A DNA stretch of 64,000 bases. Origin: Micromussa lordhowensis (Eukaryota; Cnidaria; Anthozoa; Scleractinia; Lobophylliidae). Shown here one piece after another: positions 15,001 to 27,000 of this stretch (position 1 is its first letter; every line of letters begins with the position of its first letter). Under the pieces are notes generated by a model, which was not told the origin of the DNA, made no database searches, and saw nothing but the letters and a program-made list of their open reading frames with translations. A program made the translations under genes and the position numbers. The stretch is taken from assembly GCA_964020085.1 (NCBI GenBank), contig OZ026599.1, positions 37,195,937 to 37,259,936 on the forward strand. The letters are read 5' to 3'.

Positions 15001-18000
15001 TTAGATTTTCATTTGCAGTACAGACTAGTGGTTTAAACTTAAGCTCAAGACTTAATCGGTCACCTGCTACACTGCTGCACTGAGGTATGCAAGAGATTAC
15101 TACGTGTGGATGGGGTTTTCGTATTTCAATCTCGTTTGTTCCAAACAACCGTAGCTTAGAATATTTGGTACACTCGCTCAACTCAGGACAACAGTATATT
15201 CTCACTCAATGGCATGCTCTGTTTGCTGGGCAGAAAATTAACAAACTCAAGCTGGTTCTGTCCTCGTGTACCGGTTCACAAGAGCCGATACAACAGACCA
15301 AACAATAAAAAACAGCTAACCAATGACTTCTAAACAAAGAAAGAACAATCCCTCCCTTATGAGCCTGTACACCAGGACAGAACCCTCAAGCTCATCAAGA
15401 TAAAAGCAAATGCAAAATAAATAGTTTAGATTAAAAGATTAAAGTAAAATTTGAACTGCATTCCAACAACAATGTCAAAATGATCCAAAATTAGGGAATT
15501 CGAGTTTTTGAAAACGAAGAAGGCAAACGTTAGGGTGGATTTTTGTTTGTTTATGACAGCACATACGCCATGTACGCAACACCAAATCAAACTAAGACCT
15601 TGACCGCTAGCAAATTCGCGAAGCTCAAGGTAAGAATTGAATAAAATAGGCAGGGCAGTGGATAAATTCTTTCTTAGTGAAACAAGTAAATTCCTTTAAG
15701 TATAAACCACTCTTCTGTCTAAAACTTTCTAAACTGACTAGCTGTGCACTCCAAGCTACCATGGCTGCTAATCTGTAGCTTCATGAGCGACCTAATGGTA
15801 AAAATGAAAATACACTAGGTTATTATCCAAGAGACCAAAAAAATAATAAGAAAAACCCTCACATTGTAGTGTACAACACTGACACCCATTTGTTACGTTA
15901 TTTAGTATATTTAATCCTGCAGATTGCAAGGAGTAGTGCTTGACATACAAATTGCAGGAGAGAGTTAATGGCGGCCGGGTTTGAGCTGCACGAAAATTCA
16001 TAGCAGTTGCAATAGATAGGTCAGGGAGCGATTGAAACTCTTTTAATACGCGAGAGAAAAGAGCCTTTATGATAGCGGGAATATTTTTCCACTCTTTGCG
16101 GTGGAATGGCGTGGTCTCATGAAATTCTTTTAAGATTTGATTATCAAGCAAGAAGAAGAGTCAATCGGCTACTTATATATAATTAACGGGAATTGACGCC
16201 GTGTTCGCTTGATACTTAAAAGATGGTTTTCAAGTACACGGATTCTTCATTGCAGTATTGTCTAGTCGTGGCACAGTACGGTTTGGCAGCGGAAAAACGG
16301 TTTTATTGTCCAATAATGATCAATAATTAAACTATTGCTCCTTTTCGTCGGTAGGAGATTTTTTATAACGCTTCAATTTACAACCGGCAAACAACTTTGG
16401 TCTAGGGCGTGCCCAAGTTTGACAGTTTGACAGCCACGAGTTTGATTGGACAGATTTTGGCAGTGAGATCTGTCTTTATTCCCAAAGGTTTTTCCGCCGT
16501 TTGAAAATCGCAACCACTTTTAATAACGTGATCACCTTATCATGACACTGGCAAGTGCAGAGGAAATGTTCGTCGAATTTCAACTTAACGCTACGACAAT
16601 CGAGATTTATTCGCAAGTCCGTTGAACGCAATCACTTTGATGACTTCTCCATTAGTTTTAGGCCGGTCCGGAATTTGCAATGCAGTTGTAGTAAAAAGAA
16701 CAGAGAGCGACTGAAAATGTGTGACTGCCCCGCTAAATTATGGAAGACATTAGTCAGGAAAACAAGAGTGATCTTGCAAAATCACTGACTAAAAACGTCC
16801 AGCATTATCCGTTTACCGAAGGAGTTCGGGAGATCGCTTTGCGTATATGCTTGTGGTACATATGCACGAGGCCGAGGAAGTGATTGTAAAAGGAAAATCA
16901 TCACTTATAGCGGTTCAAGTCACTGATGACTTATTCGCAAGGGCATTGAAAGATCGGATATTTAAAGGGCAAGATGAGTTTTAGAAGTACATTACGGTGT
17001 GATAAAGATGCATGGCTCCTATGGGGCGGTATCAGCATCAAAAATACAACTGAAGCTACATAACATGATAGTCCGACTGTTTAATGCAATGCATCGTCTA
17101 CACGAAGCCATGGTTTGAGCACACTATTCAATATTGCGATTTAACTAAGCGATAGTTCGTCAACAAGACACGTTGCTTTGTCACGCAGCGTGACAGAACG
17201 ATACTCTTTCCACCTAAATGCAATTGCTCGACTACATTGTTGCCTATTGAGACGCTAGTCCGACCTCTGAACGTGATATTTTGAGAACCTTGCTGGACAG
17301 AACAATACTCTGTCAACGTCGTACAGTCGTTTGGCTATTAACGTTTTACATCGCCGTCTGTTAAGAATGTGATGTTTTGGTAGTCAGATGCACAGCATGT
17401 TTATGGCGCGGCGAGACGACAAAATCAACACGATGTTCCGGGAATCTGGAAACTAACGGTTCGCCTCCAAATGAGATTATAAAACACGGACTGCGGACTA
17501 CGGACTACGGACTACGGACTGGGTATAAAACACGGACTCGGGTATAAAACGCGGACTAAGCATTACAGACTGGGTATAAAATACGGACTCGGGTATAAAA
17601 CGCGGACCGAGCGTTACGGACTCGGTCTAAACACGAAGAAAGGTTCTACATTGAATAAATTCTCACACAAACGTCTTCATAATAAAAATAGAAGCTACCT
17701 GTAATTATAGCAGTCTCATTTCCCGAAAATGCCCGCTCATACAGGTTTAACCATACTCGATTGCCAAAAAAGAAATAGAAGACACTGAAAGTCACAAAAT
17801 TGACGAGCTGTGTGAATTTTCGAATGATTCAAGCCATTATTAAATGTTTTGAAAGATCAACAGTAACGACGTGTCCAGCTGTTTATTTATACGTAAATTC
17901 GGCCATGGCGAAATGAGGAACAAAAAGTTGAAAATAGAAAAAAACGAGATTACACAAGAATGGCAGTTCTGCAATCCTTAATATCGCCTTGGAAAAGGAA

Positions 18001-21000
18001 GGGGAAAAAAAGAAAAAAAAACTTATTACAACACGGGGTATTCGTATTTTGTCACCCATCCAAGTACTATCCCCGCCCAACAGGACTTAACTTTATTGAG
18101 CGGACGAAACATGTTGCTGTTCTTGTGGTACAGTGACTCCACGGTGAACGCACTCTTTTAAAATTTCTAAAATGAGGAAAGGTATTAAATAGAGAAAACA
18201 ATATCTGATACTGCATAGCTGGGAAAGTAGAGAGAAACAATTAGAGGAATATGAAAATGAGAACTTGTTTCAAGATGGCCGGAATTGGAGGTAAGGGCTG
18301 CGATAGTTTCATATATTAATTCTTCTTTTCTTGCGAAGTTTCGATTTCAGGTAAGAGAGTACATGAGGAGATGCAACGCTGTTGAGAACATTCACATTCA
18401 CAAAGTCATCGGTCCGTGAAACCGAGTTATCTTCGTCCGAGAGACCGAGGCGATTATTTGGAAAGTGCCGCTTGGCCGATCACCAAAGCAAGTGATAGTT
18501 CTCATTTTCATATTCCTCTAATTTTTTGTTCTCTACTTTCCCAGCCATGCAGTATCAGATATTTTTTTGATACCTTTTCTCATCTTAGAAATTAAAAAAA
18601 AAATGCGTTCACCGTGGAGTCACCATACCACAAGATCTCACAAGGGCAGCAACATGTTTCTTCTGCTCAACAAAGTTAAGTCCTGTTGGGCGGGGATAGT
18701 ACTTGGATGGGTGACAAAATACGAATACCCCGTGTTGTAATAACGTTTTTTTTTTCTTTTTTTCCCCTTCCTTTTCCAAGGCGATATTAAGGAGTGTAGA
18801 ACTACCATTCTTGAGTAATGTCGTTTTTTTCTATTTTCAACTTTTTGTTCCTCATTTCGCCATGGCCGAATTTACGTATAAATAAACAGCTGGACACGTC
18901 GTTACTGTTGATCTTTCAAAACATTTAATAATGGCTTGAATCATTCGAAAATTCACACAGCTCGTCAATTTTGTGACTTTCAGTGTCTTCTATTTCTTTT
19001 TTGGCAATCGAGTATGGTTAAACCTGTATGAGCGGGCATTTTCGGGAAATGAGACTGCTATAATTACAGGTAGCTTCTATTTTTATTATGAAGACGTTTG
19101 TGTGAGAATTTATTCAATGTAGAACCTTTCTTCGTGTTTAGACCGAGTCCGTAACGCTCGGTCCGCGTTTTATACCCGAGTCCGTATTTTATACCCAGTC
19201 TGTAATGCTTAGTCCGCGTTTTATACCCGAGTCCGTGTTTTATACCCAGTCCGTAGTCCGTAGTCCGTAGTCCGCAGTCCGTGTTTTATAATCTCATTTG
19301 GAGGCGAACCGTTAGTTTCCAGATTCCCGGAACATCGTGTTGATTTTGTCGTCTCGCCGCGCCATAAACATGCTGTGCATCTGACTACCAAAACATCACA
19401 TTCTTAACAGACGGCGATGTAAAACGTTAATAGCCAAACGACTGTACGACGTTGACAGAGTATTGTTCTGTCCAGCAAGGTTCTCAAAATATCACGTTCA
19501 GAGGTCGGACTAGCGTCTCAATAGGCAACAATGTAGTCGAGCAATTGCATTTAGGTGGAAAGAGTATCGTTCTGTCACGCTGCGTGACAAAGCAACGTGT
19601 CTTGTTGACGAACTATCGCTTAGTTAAGTCGCAATATTGAATAGTGTGCTCAAACCATGGCTTCGGGTAGACGATGCATTGCATTAAACAGTCGGACTAT
19701 CATGTTATGTAGCTTCAGTTGTATTTTTGACGCTGATACCGCCCCATAGGCTCCGGTGTTGTGTTCTTTACTTGTAAAGACCAAAAAGAAGAAGGTGAGA
19801 TCATTCAGTTGTCTTCGTCAGTTTTGGTAACTGGCATTATCGTTAATTAAAATAATTGTATGTTGATGCTAAAAAGTTGTCTATTCATTGCCGTTTTGAT
19901 TTAGACTGCACCGGCCGATATTAGAGCGGTTGAAAGCTGTCTGACATTTTTCCCGCGCAAAACGCACGCGAGTGAGAATATACTGTTGTCCTGAGTTGAG
20001 CGAGTGTACCAACGGGTGCCTTTTGCTGTCTAGCTAGCTCTGAGATTTTCCCCACAAAACAAATATTCTAACATACGATAACGTTTCAAGAGGTTGGAAG
20101 CTACGGTTGTTTAACAAGTTTGGAACAAACGAGATTGAAATACGAAAACCCCATCCACACGTAGTAATCTCTTGCATACCTCAGTGCAGCAGTGTAGCAG
20201 GTGACCGATTAAGTCTTGAGCTTAAGTTTAAACCACTAGTCTGTACTGCAAATGAAAATCTAAAAAATCGTTTCATACCGTTGAATATTTCAAAAACACT
20301 ACACTGCCAAACGCAGCAACACTCGGGTCCGTTGTGTGAAGGAAAGCAAAGGTGCTTCAATCGTGCCAACTCTGTCGCTGAAAACTCCTCATACCAAAAG
20401 AAAAAAAAGCAAGCTGCTGATAACAGCATAAGCTTACCAATTTCACTCTTGGAAATGTATTTATCCAACCACTGGAAGTAATTAAGCCGTGACAGAGTCC
20501 GAAGAAATATGCAAATTTTGTTATCTTTCGATCGCTATTCTCGGCAGTTTTCTGCACGTGAAATTCGCGGCGCGGTGTGGTGGGGGGTCTCATGACATTT
20601 TTTGAAGGAAAAATTGTCAACCGAGAAGAGCTGATATTTTCGTTCAGTGGATTGTTTGTTGCAAATTTCTTGTATTTGTGTATAAGTACAAGCTAGTAAA
20701 AAAACGGTTACCGCTTCCTTTTGGTCTGTCTGAGATTTTGTATTCAATCCGACGGCGCTGGTAATGTTGTTCATTTCATCGACAGATTTTATCGTTACCC
20801 AAAAACAATAAATTTTGACTAAAAACCGAAAGGACCACGAGATTTATTCGCAAGGACATTGATCTTAAACATTTTAATAACTTCTCTATAATTTTTCCGC
20901 CCAGACCCGCAAAACACGCATGGACAAGCTTATTGGTGCGAGTGAGTGTTGTACTAACTTGTACGGCCGGAAGGCCAATTTAATCATTTAACGCCCGGGC

Positions 21001-24000
21001 GGAGTGTCCAGTTCTAGGTTTCTTTCTAACCAAAACTGAAATTATTATTACATACGTCAAGAGATTTGGTAGCTACGGTTAAACAAGTTTAGCAAAAACG
21101 AAACTCGTGCACCGCGAGATGTAAATGGCTCCCGGCTTGCATATCTCACTATAAGCGACTGTAAGCTTATTTTCTGCAGGTGACTGATAAAGTAAAAAAC
21201 GTTAAGCTTAAGTGCGTACTTTAAATGAAAATCTATGACTTTTACATCGCTTCAATCCGTTGAATTTTATTTAAATAGCATGGAACGTGACCAGCTTACA
21301 AGAGGCTGAGAAAAGTCGCACAGGTTGTGTGACAGTGTGATTCACTCAGATTAGCAAGTAAGCCTACTTCAAATCATGAAAAACTCTTTTTCCGAAAACT
21401 TTTTATGCCGAGAGAAAAGAACTTCTGATAACAGCATAAATTTGCACTCTTTCAGCTGGAAGTTTATTTATCTAACGACTAAACGTAAATGCCGTGAAAT
21501 AGTCCCGCAAAAAGTATGCATGTAATCTTTGACCACAATTTCTCGGCGGTAACCCGCGTCGGCGAGGTCTCGTGGAAGTGTTGCGAGGCTTGATTATCAA
21601 GCAAGAAGAGCTCTATTTTCGTCTAAAAAGCAAAAGTTACATAATTAATAACCAAGAATTGATGCCTTTTTCGCTTGATAACCTAAAAATGGTTTTTCAT
21701 ATTGTCCGTGGGTGGATTGTGCAACTCACGAAAGTGGACAAACAGCTTTGTTGAAAAAGAAAACCTATCACTCATTTTCGTCTGTGTGAGATTTTTTACG
21801 GGTTCAATCAGAACACGAAAGGCAACGCAGAACGCAGAAATCAGAACATTTCTCTGACTCCGGTAATTTTCGGTCTAAATCGACTGAAAGGCGGCGCGGA
21901 TCGTGGTGTTGTTTATTTTAGACCGATCGTACCCAAAATAGATTTTAATCTCTTAGAAACATAGTTCTACGATTGTCCACCTTCATTGAAGTGTTCTGTT
22001 CTTGCTGTCTTCATATTTCTCAGTATTTTGAGAGAACAAGGCTCATCGTTATTTCGTTTAAAACTTCAAACATTGAACGAGCAATAGTCGCTCGCGGCTT
22101 TCACCATTCAAACGCTTCGGGAAAATTTAATCGAAAATCTTTCCCTGAATTAACTGTCGAAAAGGAAATTCATGCCTTAAAGTGTGATCGCTTAGCATAT
22201 AAGAACAGTACACAAAAAGAGTTTTTCACAATATTAAATAAGCTTAGCACTATTTTCTTTGTTCTGATATGCCGATTTCGGTAATAAGCTTACATGTAAG
22301 GCGTCTAGTAGCCGTTGAACACTAACACCTAACTTACTGTGGGACGCTTTTGATTAATAAGCAAGAAAAACTAACTTTTTTGTTTAATAAACAAGAGTGC
22401 CTTGTTTAATAGGCAAAAAGTGTCACTTTTTTCGCTTAATAACCAAAAATGGCATTTCAAGTTTTAGTAGTTTCTCGGTGAAAAACCCCGCCGGTTTTGT
22501 TCAGATAAACTTTAATTCTCACTCTTTTATGTTCAGCCGAGTTTTTTCAACGAAATTCAGCCCAAACTTTCGGCAATAAGTGCATCAAGAGGAAAGCGCA
22601 AATTGATGACAACAGTAATCTTGTAAATGTTGACAAAATTGACCCGCGCTGTAATTTGACATGTTTGAAGTAAGCCCAGATGCAGTCCGTAGAGACCACC
22701 TATATGGATAGTCTGTGTTCAATGAAATATCCGTCCGTTGTGTATTCAAAGACCTATTTATTTAAAATGCTGATGTTGTGCAATTCGACTGAACAGGTTC
22801 ACTTTCGTTTGAAAACTTGAACATCGAAAATGCAGTCGTTCAAGGCCGCCGGCTGCCGATCGATCACGCCGTGAAGAAAACTTACACAAAAATATCTGTC
22901 CAGAAAAGGAAAGTCGTCACTTAATTATGGCTTTCATTGAAGGCCTGACCAGTCAAGACTTGTATTTGAAGGTTTTCAATAGGAATGATTTATCCGTTGC
23001 GTTGTTTTCGTTGTCGATATTTTTATCCGTAATGGCGGACGAACTTAGTGTGACAGAGTGTTGTGTGACACTTGTTTAATAAGCAAGAATACCTGCCATT
23101 CTTGCTTATTAAGCGAAAGTCACATGTTTAATAAACATGAAGTGCCACCTTTCTTGCTTAAGGTGGATGGTACCAGTTTTCAGGTTTTTTAAATATGTAA
23201 ACTTTGAAAGGAAAGAACAAAAAATCAACTCAACGTCATAACAAAATTTGTGTATGACCCGATTGCAAAATTTGTTCTCGTCCAAAAACGACAATTATTT
23301 TGTCACCAACTGTTACCATGGCAACGATACTTGATGATTGGTCAGACCTACTTTTGAGCTTCGAACGCTTATATCTTGAAAACTAACCTGGTGACCCCCA
23401 ATTTTTTTCACATTAGTTTCTTTGTCATTTGAAAATGAAACTACATGATCATTTAAAAAAATTTCTACGAAGCGGATTTTCTATAAACGGTAAAAACGGC
23501 AGTTTATCAATAATGAAAAATTCCTTTCGTAGAAATTTTTAAAATTTCACCTGATGTCTCCTTTCAATGAGGGGAAAACATCCCAACAATAAAAATATAG
23601 GGTCACCGGGCTCGTTCTCTTGCAAAAGCCTTCGCGAGTTCAACAATTTCCACGCGCGTTACCGCGTAGTTCAAAATCTTGATTTTATATGATTGGCATT
23701 TACTCATGCTCCCTTTTGACTACTGCTGACCTATGCGCCCAAGTACACGCGCGCGACGCGCGCACTTATCGTCGGTGTGTTTGCGAAAAGTGCTTCGCAA
23801 GTCTTCACTTCACGGACAATGTCGAGGATTTAGTTGGAAGTGTTGCCGTTGGTCTCACTTTTAAGGATTTCCTCACAACGTTTCGTCTGGTTTGCCATGT
23901 TTTGTCGACAAACCGAAGCTGTCAAACGAAAGGTTCCAAATCTAAGACAGAACACTTGTCAGCTTGAATCGTGTATCACACAGACTCTCTAGAATGAAAA

Positions 24001-27000
24001 CTTACATATGGTTGAATGTCCATTACGGAAAATTTTTTTTTTGCCCTCCTGAAAGCTAGCGGTAATCGTCAATCTTTTGCCTGTTTTACTCTTCCATCGG
24101 CGAAAAATCAACGCAGGTTTGGCAAGGAGGGTCGCTGTAAGTAAATTCAGTTGAGTGTTGTTTGCTTGATTGTTTGTAGCCGTGGCGCTGTATCCCTGGA
24201 TTCCTGTGTTTCTGTCGCCGTAAAATTAGTTTCAGTCGAATTTACCTCTGATCGTTGCTGTATTTAGGATAATTTCTGTGGAATACACTTGAAGAATTTC
24301 GTCGCTTTCTGCTTTTCAATTTACGGTAGAAAAGTCTGATTTCAAGTGACTTTAATGGCAACGACTGACCGAAAATTGTTTTATAGTAAAACTTCAAACT
24401 TCGCATGAAATTTCACACCGGAAAAACAATATTGGAGAACTTAACAGGTGACATAAATGCAACTAAAATAAAGTAGATCGAAAAATATTTGTTCTTTAAT
24501 ACATCTTTCCTTGTCTATTATCTGAGTTACTCGTTCAGTCGTTGGGAAGATTTTTTTACAAATCGTTAGTAGACGGCCGGCGCGCCACCCGATTTGACAA
24601 AGTTGAGTAAACAAACCCATTTGTAATCGGCTGCAAAACCAATTTACTGCAGGAAAAAAGTAAACACGTTATTTGCCGGCTTAGGGTCGGTCCGTATGGT
24701 GAAGAACCTGTAGTTTTCAAATTGTTACTGATCGCGATCGCCGACAGGATTGATCGCCACACTGATGGAAACTCGGGCATTGAGCTACAAAAAGTGTTTT
24801 TCTAACGCATACTGAATTGCTTAACAACTGACGCCCAAAGGACAACTTTCGTTTTGATCCAATCTCGGACAGACAGGGAGAAAAAACACCTGGTGGGCAA
24901 TAGTTTTTGTGCCGCCTTATTTGTTTTGGTTTTTCTGTATTCTAAATCTCGTGGACAAATCTCGCGCGTGAGGTGCGCAGTCGTCACCAGACTTCCCGCG
25001 TCCGGAAAACTGGTACCATCCACCTTAATAAGCAACCTTTCTTGCTTAATAAGCCAAAAATAACGACTTTTTAGTTTAATAATCAAACTTGATGTGTCAA
25101 AATTGCTTATTAAACAAAAAAGACATGCAATTTGTTTAATACACCAAAAAAAATGGTGTCCGGAAACAATCTGACAGTCCGAAAACAATCTGACCCTTGT
25201 TTTTAGTAAATTCTCAAACCGGGTTTTGGGGCCAATTTTTATTTCGGCCATTATAGAGGGCTGATGTTGAAAACTTCGTGTGGAAAATTTTTAAACTTGG
25301 CGCACTATTTTCCATATGACATGAAACTCCAACTATTGGCTCATAGTCGGAGTTTTTTAAATTATTATTATGCTGAGTCTGATACAATCATGTTATTTTC
25401 TTAAATTTAATTGTGTACTATTAATAGTATTATTATTATTATGGTGTGTCATATACGTATTATTTTTCACTGTTTTTAGACATGTGATGTGGGATTCACT
25501 GAAACACTGCCAGCTGCACCTGAAAAATTTGAATTGTGGCTGAATGGAAGATCAGAAGTCTTTGTCATGCAAGTGAGTTCAAATATCTTCCATGCTGCAT
25601 ACTTAAATTAACAAGCTAGTCTATTTCAATAATGCTAATCAATTAAGGTTATATTTGCGATTCCAAAGGTTTGGAGAATGCATTAATGCCATCTTTGATT
25701 GTTTGTATCCAATTGCCTCTCTTAATAATTATTAGTGACCTTGTTGGGATTTAGAAAAAAGGTCATTTGTGTGCAATAATTGAAATCTGGATAGTGACCA
25801 TGAACTGTGGAGCTAGAAGTTGGTCATCCATGAGAGCTTTCAACATGCCATACAAACATACATTACATACATACTTACTTTATTTACCCTCAGATTTTAG
25901 AGTAGCTTATGCAGCTAATATCTCCGAGCATTTAACCATCAGATGAGAGGTAGATCACCACACCTTGAACTATGTCCCCTACTCTTTTCGAACAGTGTGT
26001 GGGTTCTTTTACATCCCACAGAATTGGTTATGAAGACGGTTTATCGTCCTTATCTGAGAAGACTAGAAAGTCTAACCATTTGCAGATGTCATTACAAAGG
26101 CAACACTTTCTCCTCAGTTATTTAAAGATCCTGAATGTTGGCAGCTTGGGTTTGAGCTTGTGACCTCCCACATGCTTGTTCAGAACTACCTACTGAGCTA
26201 ACCCGTCGGCAGATTATGTAACACAGTCTATTGCCCAATACTGAAATCTGTCATGTCTTAAAATTCAAGTGAGAGTAGTGCATATTTTTACTACCCTGTG
26301 CTGTCCAGGGATGTACCCAGCTAAGAAAACTTTAAGCTGCCTCATTAACAAGCCTAGATGCCTTTTCAGGCCTTGGCAGCTTTGAAGTTTACCCATGGCA
26401 TGTCTTTAATTTTTGTTTTTGTGTTCAAATTTCAACCGGATTTAAGTTCTCTTTTGGCCAGGGACATCCCCGGGTGGTCTGATTGCAATCATAGTCTCTG
26501 GGGTATCCTGCTTTCAAAAAATAATGAACAATTGAAAAATGGGTGATCTTCAAGTTGACATCTTTTAGTTATAAAATGGTTCTATGTATTTCACCTTTCA
26601 GCCAACATCTATGGAAGTAAAGAAACGTTGGGCAAAGGAAATTACAAATCTTCTGCAGTCCCAATTTAATCAAGTGAAAGGTTTGTAAAAACGTCTCCCA
26701 CATTAACATTAATAGGCTTTTGTGTTTCAGTCATTCTTTTTTTCTTAATGTTTTTCCATTTAAGAGGGTGTTATCCAGACTGACCTTCTTTTAATTAAGA
26801 CTCATAAGAACAAGCAGAGTAAAATAAAATGCCACTTCCTTCGGTGGAGCTTAGATTTTCACTTTTGTTTTTTGTTTAGTGAATTATTATTTTTATTTTT
26901 ATTTTTTTTTACTGTGTGAAGTGTAATATTGACTAACAGTTCTTTTTTCCTCTTTCAGAACAATTTGGAATTCATGGTAGGTAACTCATCCTGTCAGATC

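Larger units (their letters stand above)
10063..25201. repeat. Giant intronic palindrome (foldback-like element), about 15.1 kb
   Basis: The two halves are inverted copies. It starts with AACAAGGGTCAGATTG and ends with the reverse complement. Matching block 1 is 10063-15143 with 20121-25201 (coordinates sum to 35264); block 2 is 17017-17940 with 18828-19751 (sum 36768). Every open frame in the outer block is mirrored with the same translation, so the arms are nearly identical. The centre (17940-18830) is only partly complementary and has an unpaired spacer. A 1.8 kb stretch is unique to the left arm. There is no reading frame that looks like a transposase. No clear target-site duplication is seen. 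The layout resembles foldback-type elements with modular long arms, but the family is unassigned. Confidence 0.9.

Noticed and set aside
14783..15205. 140-codon open frame and overlapping frames on both strands
   Set aside because: All are mirrored in the other arm, lack recognisable motifs and overlap each other; typical of open frames in repeat monomers.
10063..25201. Palindrome as a sequencing foldback artefact
   Set aside because: Different intron sequence flanks the two ends, the centre has an unpaired spacer and diverged copies, and one arm has 1.8 kb of its own. An artefact cannot be excluded without reads but is not the best reading.
24802..25251. 149-codon open frame in the right arm (and its 128-codon mirror)
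   Set aside because: It crosses the TTATTAA repeat cluster and the end of the TTAA element, has no domain, and ends in repeat DNA.
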